In this document: positions 5,668 to 8,001 of the stretch, piece after piece
How the letters are laid out: each line of letters opens with the position of its first letter
Position numbering within the stretch: the stretch's first letter is position 1
Source: Clostridia bacterium
Lineage (GTDB): Bacteria; Bacillota; Clostridia; Oscillospirales; CAG-382
Assembly: GCA_017959195.1 (NCBI GenBank)
Contig: JAGDBE010000072.1
Location: 1 to 8,001, forward strand
Direction of reading: 5' to 3'
Length of the DNA stretch: 8,001 bases
Position numbers and translations under genes: made by a program
Notes under the pieces: model-generated
What the model was told of the DNA's origin: nothing
What the model saw: only the letters and a program-made list of their open reading frames with translations
Databases searched by the model: none

Positions 5668-6360
5668 ATGTCTGAAAAAAGACTCGAAAAAGCGGTAAAA
5701 CTTAATAAAGAAGACGAACTGAGCGGAGCGCAGAGGGCGGCGCGCGAGATTTTTGACTGGATACAGACGTTTTGCGGCGCGCTTCTTTTCGGAGTAATTC
5801 TTTTTACGTTTTTCTTCAGAATCGTGACGGTTGACGGAGAATCAATGACGCAGACGCTTCAGAACGGAGACAGACTGATAATAAGCAATTTGTTTTATGA
5901 GCCCGCACGCGGCGACATAGTCGTCGTTCACGACACCGAAACCAAAATCATGATGGGACAGGACGCTTTTTCGGGACCTATAATAAAGAGAGTAATCGCA
6001 ACCGAAGGCGAAAAGGTAAAGATAGACTATAATAACTGGACGGTTACGGTAACCGACGTAAACGGAAAGGAAACCGTGCTCCAAGAGCCGTACGTGAACT
6101 ATATTTTTTATGATGAAACGAATGTATTAAAGCCGATCAAGAGCCCCGAAAGGATAATTTATCCCGACAGCATTGCCAATAACGTGGAACATACCGTAAA
6201 AGAGGGCTGCGTGTTTGTCTGCGGAGATAACAGAAGCAATTCGCTCGACAGCAGATACGTAGGCGACGTTGATAAGAGAAAAATTCTCGGCAAAGCGCTT
6301 TTCAGGGTATTTCCGTTTAACGCGCTTGGAGCGCTCTATCACGCGGAATACAATACTTGA
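5668..6360 (+). CDS. lepB: Signal peptidase I
   Basis: 230 residues. A charged cytoplasmic N-terminus (1-28) precedes a single membrane segment (about 31-52, FDWIQTFCGALLFGVILFTF), then the extracytoplasmic S26 peptidase fold. Box B is VDGESMTQTL with the nucleophile Ser59; Lys107 in IIKRVIA is the general base; GDNRSNSLDSR (186-196) is the family's box E. It cleaves signal peptides from Sec and Tat substrates at the outer face of the membrane. One membrane segment is the Gram-positive form. The segment between catalytic Lys and box E (about 120-175) is a little long. AAGGA (5655-5659) is eight bases before the ATG. The rplS-lepB order is common in Clostridia, where rbgA and rnhB often follow; here they are replaced by an FAD enzyme. 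No -35/-10 pair is seen between the terminator and the gene, so read-through from rplS is likely. Confidence 0.95.
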   Translation: MSEKRLEKAVKLNKEDELSGAQRAAREIFDWIQTFCGALLFGVILFTFFFRIVTVDGESMTQTLQNGDRLIISNLFYEPARGDIVVVHDTETKIMMGQDAFSGPIIKRVIATEGEKVKIDYNNWTVTVTDVNGKETVLQEPYVNYIFYDETNVLKPIKSPERIIYPDSIANNVEHTVKEGCVFVCGDNRSNSLDSRYVGDVDKRKILGKALFRVFPFNALGALYHAEYNT

Positions 6361-6387
6361 GAAAATAACCGGAACGGAGAGAAAAAA

Positions 6388-7743
6388 TTGAAAAATTACG
6401 ATATAGTAATTATCGGCGGAGGAATAGGCGGACTAATGACCGCGTATTCAGCCTACGAAAAGAATAAAGACGCGAAAATCTGCATTATCGACAGAGGAAA
6501 TCCGATAGAAAAACGCTCCTGCCCGATTATTGCGAAAAAGGTCTCAAAATGCATTAACTGTAAACCTTGCAGCATAATGCAGGGACTCGGCGGCTGCGGA
6601 GCGTATTCCGACGGCAAGTTCATTATTTCAACCGAATACGGCGGCTGGCTGCCGCAGTATCTCGGCGAGGAAAAGACGATAGAATATATCGAACGGGTGG
6701 ATAAAATACTCGTTTCCTACGGCGCGCACGAAAACGTGTATATGCCGAGCGACGAGATAAAGCTCGAGTGTATGAAATACGACCTCAGGCTTCTTCAGGC
6801 AAGGGTAAAACACCTCGGCACCGACGGAAACTTAAAGACGATGACAAAACTTATTGCGGATTTGTCGGGCAAAATCGACATCTTCCCGAACGAAGACGTC
6901 GTCGAGATAAAAGAGGATAAGCATATAATAAAATCCGATAAAGACGAATATTCCTATAAAAAACTCGTCGTTGCCGTGGGCAGGGTAGGCGCCGGCTGGT
7001 TCGGAGACCTGTGCAGAAGCAAGGGAATAACCGTATCGAATAACCAGGTTGACATAGGCGTAAGAGTGGAACTTCCGAGACTTGTGTGGAGGGAGATTTC
7101 AAGACAGATATACGAGCCGAAGATACTGTACCGCACGAAAAAGTACGGCGATATTTGCAGAATGTTCTGCTTTAACGACGGCGGAGAAGTCGTAATGGAA
7201 AACTCCGACGGCATTATGACCGTAAACGGACACGCAAATAACGACGAATCGAAAAAGACGCAGAATACGAACTTCGCGCTGCTTTCCACCGTAAACTTCA
7301 CACAGCCGTTTGAAGAGCCGATTGCGTACGCAAAGCACGTTGCAAGCTTAAGCAACATGGTAAGCGGCGGAGGCGTGCTCGTTCAGCGCTTCGGAGACCT
7401 GCTTGACGGAAAACGCACCAACGACCACAGAATCGCGCAGTCAACCGTAAGACCTACGCTCAACGCGGTTCCCGGAGACCTGTCGCTGTGTATTCCCAAA
7501 AGACAGCTCGACAATATAATCGAAACGATGTACGCGATAAACAATATCGCGCCCGGCACGTCAAACTACGATACGCTGCTTTACGGAGTCGAGGCGAAAT
7601 ATTATTCGGTAAGACCGAATTTCATTAACGAAAACTTCGAAATATGCGATGACGTATATGCGATAGGCGACGGAAGCGGTGTAACCAGGGGACTTTCCCA
7701 GGCGGGCGCCATGGGACTGTACGTCGGCGAAAAAATAGTTTAA
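6388..7743 (+). CDS. FAD-dependent oxidoreductase of the COG2509 type
   Basis: 451 residues, starting at TTG with GGAG (6376-6379) eight bases upstream, 27 bases after lepB. The N-terminal Rossmann motif is DIVIIGGGIGGLMTAY (5-20) with the ribose-binding acid in ICIIDRG (31-37). Then follows a cysteine cluster (Cys45, Cys55, Cys58, Cys61, Cys70) ending in GLGGCGAYSDGKF. Further marks are KKLVVAVGRVGAGWF, DIGVRVELP (substrate-domain strand) and the C-terminal flavin motif YAIGDGSGVTRGLSQAGAMG. These match the uncharacterised FAD-dependent dehydrogenases of COG2509, distantly related to geranylgeranyl reductase-like and HI0933-like flavoproteins. Location should be cytoplasmic: no signal peptide. 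Substrate and reaction are unknown. The protein is complete with no break. Probably co-transcribed with lepB and the following acetyltransferase. Confidence 0.88.
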   Translation: MKNYDIVIIGGGIGGLMTAYSAYEKNKDAKICIIDRGNPIEKRSCPIIAKKVSKCINCKPCSIMQGLGGCGAYSDGKFIISTEYGGWLPQYLGEEKTIEYIERVDKILVSYGAHENVYMPSDEIKLECMKYDLRLLQARVKHLGTDGNLKTMTKLIADLSGKIDIFPNEDVVEIKEDKHIIKSDKDEYSYKKLVVAVGRVGAGWFGDLCRSKGITVSNNQVDIGVRVELPRLVWREISRQIYEPKILYRTKKYGDICRMFCFNDGGEVVMENSDGIMTVNGHANNDESKKTQNTNFALLSTVNFTQPFEEPIAYAKHVASLSNMVSGGGVLVQRFGDLLDGKRTNDHRIAQSTVRPTLNAVPGDLSLCIPKRQLDNIIETMYAINNIAPGTSNYDTLLYGVEAKYYSVRPNFINENFEICDDVYAIGDGSGVTRGLSQAGAMGLYVGEKIV

Positions 7744-7763
7744 AACGAATAACGGAGGTCGTC

Positions 7764-8001
7764 ATGGTCAGGTACGTTGAAAATCAGGACAAAGAAGCAT
7801 GGTATAAACTTGATCATGATTTTCCTGAAACCTCTTTTGACGAAAAAGTCAGAAACCGTGAAGGGTACGTCTGCACGGCCGGCGGAAAAACCGTCGGAAT
7901 ATTGCGCTATAACCTTTTCTGGGACAAAATTCCGTTCTGCAATATGCTGTACGTCGCAAAGGAATACAGAGGCAGAGGATACGGAAAACAGCTCATGGAG
8001 C
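7764..8001 (+). CDS. GNAT-family N-acetyltransferase (3' end outside window)
   Basis: 79 codons are visible before the right edge. It starts at ATG 7764 with CGGAGG (7753-7758) five bases upstream and 20 bases after the previous stop. Translation begins MVRYVENQDKEAWYKLDHDF; the GNAT beta strands are seen in GGKTVGILRYNLFW and CNMLYVAKEY, and the acetyl-CoA pyrophosphate loop is YRGRGYGKQLM (pattern Q/R-x-x-G-x-G/A). The family transfers acetyl groups from acetyl-CoA to amines; substrate is not predictable. The visible N-terminus is shorter than in many GNATs, as in small single-domain members. Confidence 0.85.
   Translation, partial: MVRYVENQDKEAWYKLDHDFPETSFDEKVRNREGYVCTAGGKTVGILRYNLFWDKIPFCNMLYVAKEYRGRGYGKQLME

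Noticed and set aside
1..8001. Possible CRISPR array, insertion sequence, phage or toxin-antitoxin module
   Set aside because: No regularly spaced direct repeats, terminal inverted repeats, transposase or integrase motifs, or small paired ORFs were seen.

Overview
The window looks like a chromosomal stretch from a Gram-positive, Firmicutes/Clostridia-type bacterium, probably an uncultured polysaccharide-degrading gut or sediment lineage (inference). The reasons are SLH-type surface anchoring with a copper-amine-oxidase-N-like repeat in one large exoprotein, a Clostridia-type rplS-lepB pair, strong AAGGAGG-like ribosome binding sites, extended -10 promoters (TGGTATAAT), heavy use of ATA and AGA codons, and A/T-rich intergenic DNA. 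No mobile element, CRISPR array, tRNA or rRNA was seen.

Layout. (1) Positions 2-3757, plus strand: the 3' part of a very large multidomain S-layer-associated protein. It has SLH repeats, two beta-sandwich regions, a GH99/WbsX-like (beta/alpha)8 domain with an intact WNEYGEG motif, another sandwich region, a copper-amine-oxidase-N-like domain and a terminal carbohydrate-binding-like module. (2) A bidirectional terminator at 3770-3798 separates it from a convergent minus-strand operon. That operon holds rsuA (4896-4165), translationally coupled by an ATGA overlap to a small lipoprotein-like gene (4168-3812). (3) A divergent 311-base regulatory region (4897-5207) contains the rsuA promoter on the minus strand, two near-duplicate strong promoters on the plus strand and a structured 5' leader for rplS. 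(4) The plus-strand series is rplS (ribosomal protein L19), a terminator, lepB (signal peptidase I), a COG2509-type FAD-dependent oxidoreductase and the 5' part of a GNAT acetyltransferase.

How the genes work together. rsuA and rplS both serve the ribosome and share a divergent promoter region. lepB has no convincing promoter of its own and probably depends on read-through of the rplS terminator; it would process exported proteins such as the surface enzyme at the left. The FAD enzyme and acetyltransferase appear to be co-transcribed behind lepB (gaps of 27 and 20 bases), without an obvious biochemical link. Most of the window is housekeeping. The least ordinary parts are the multidomain surface protein, the rplS leader with two mutually exclusive foldings, and the cysteine cluster of the FAD enzyme.
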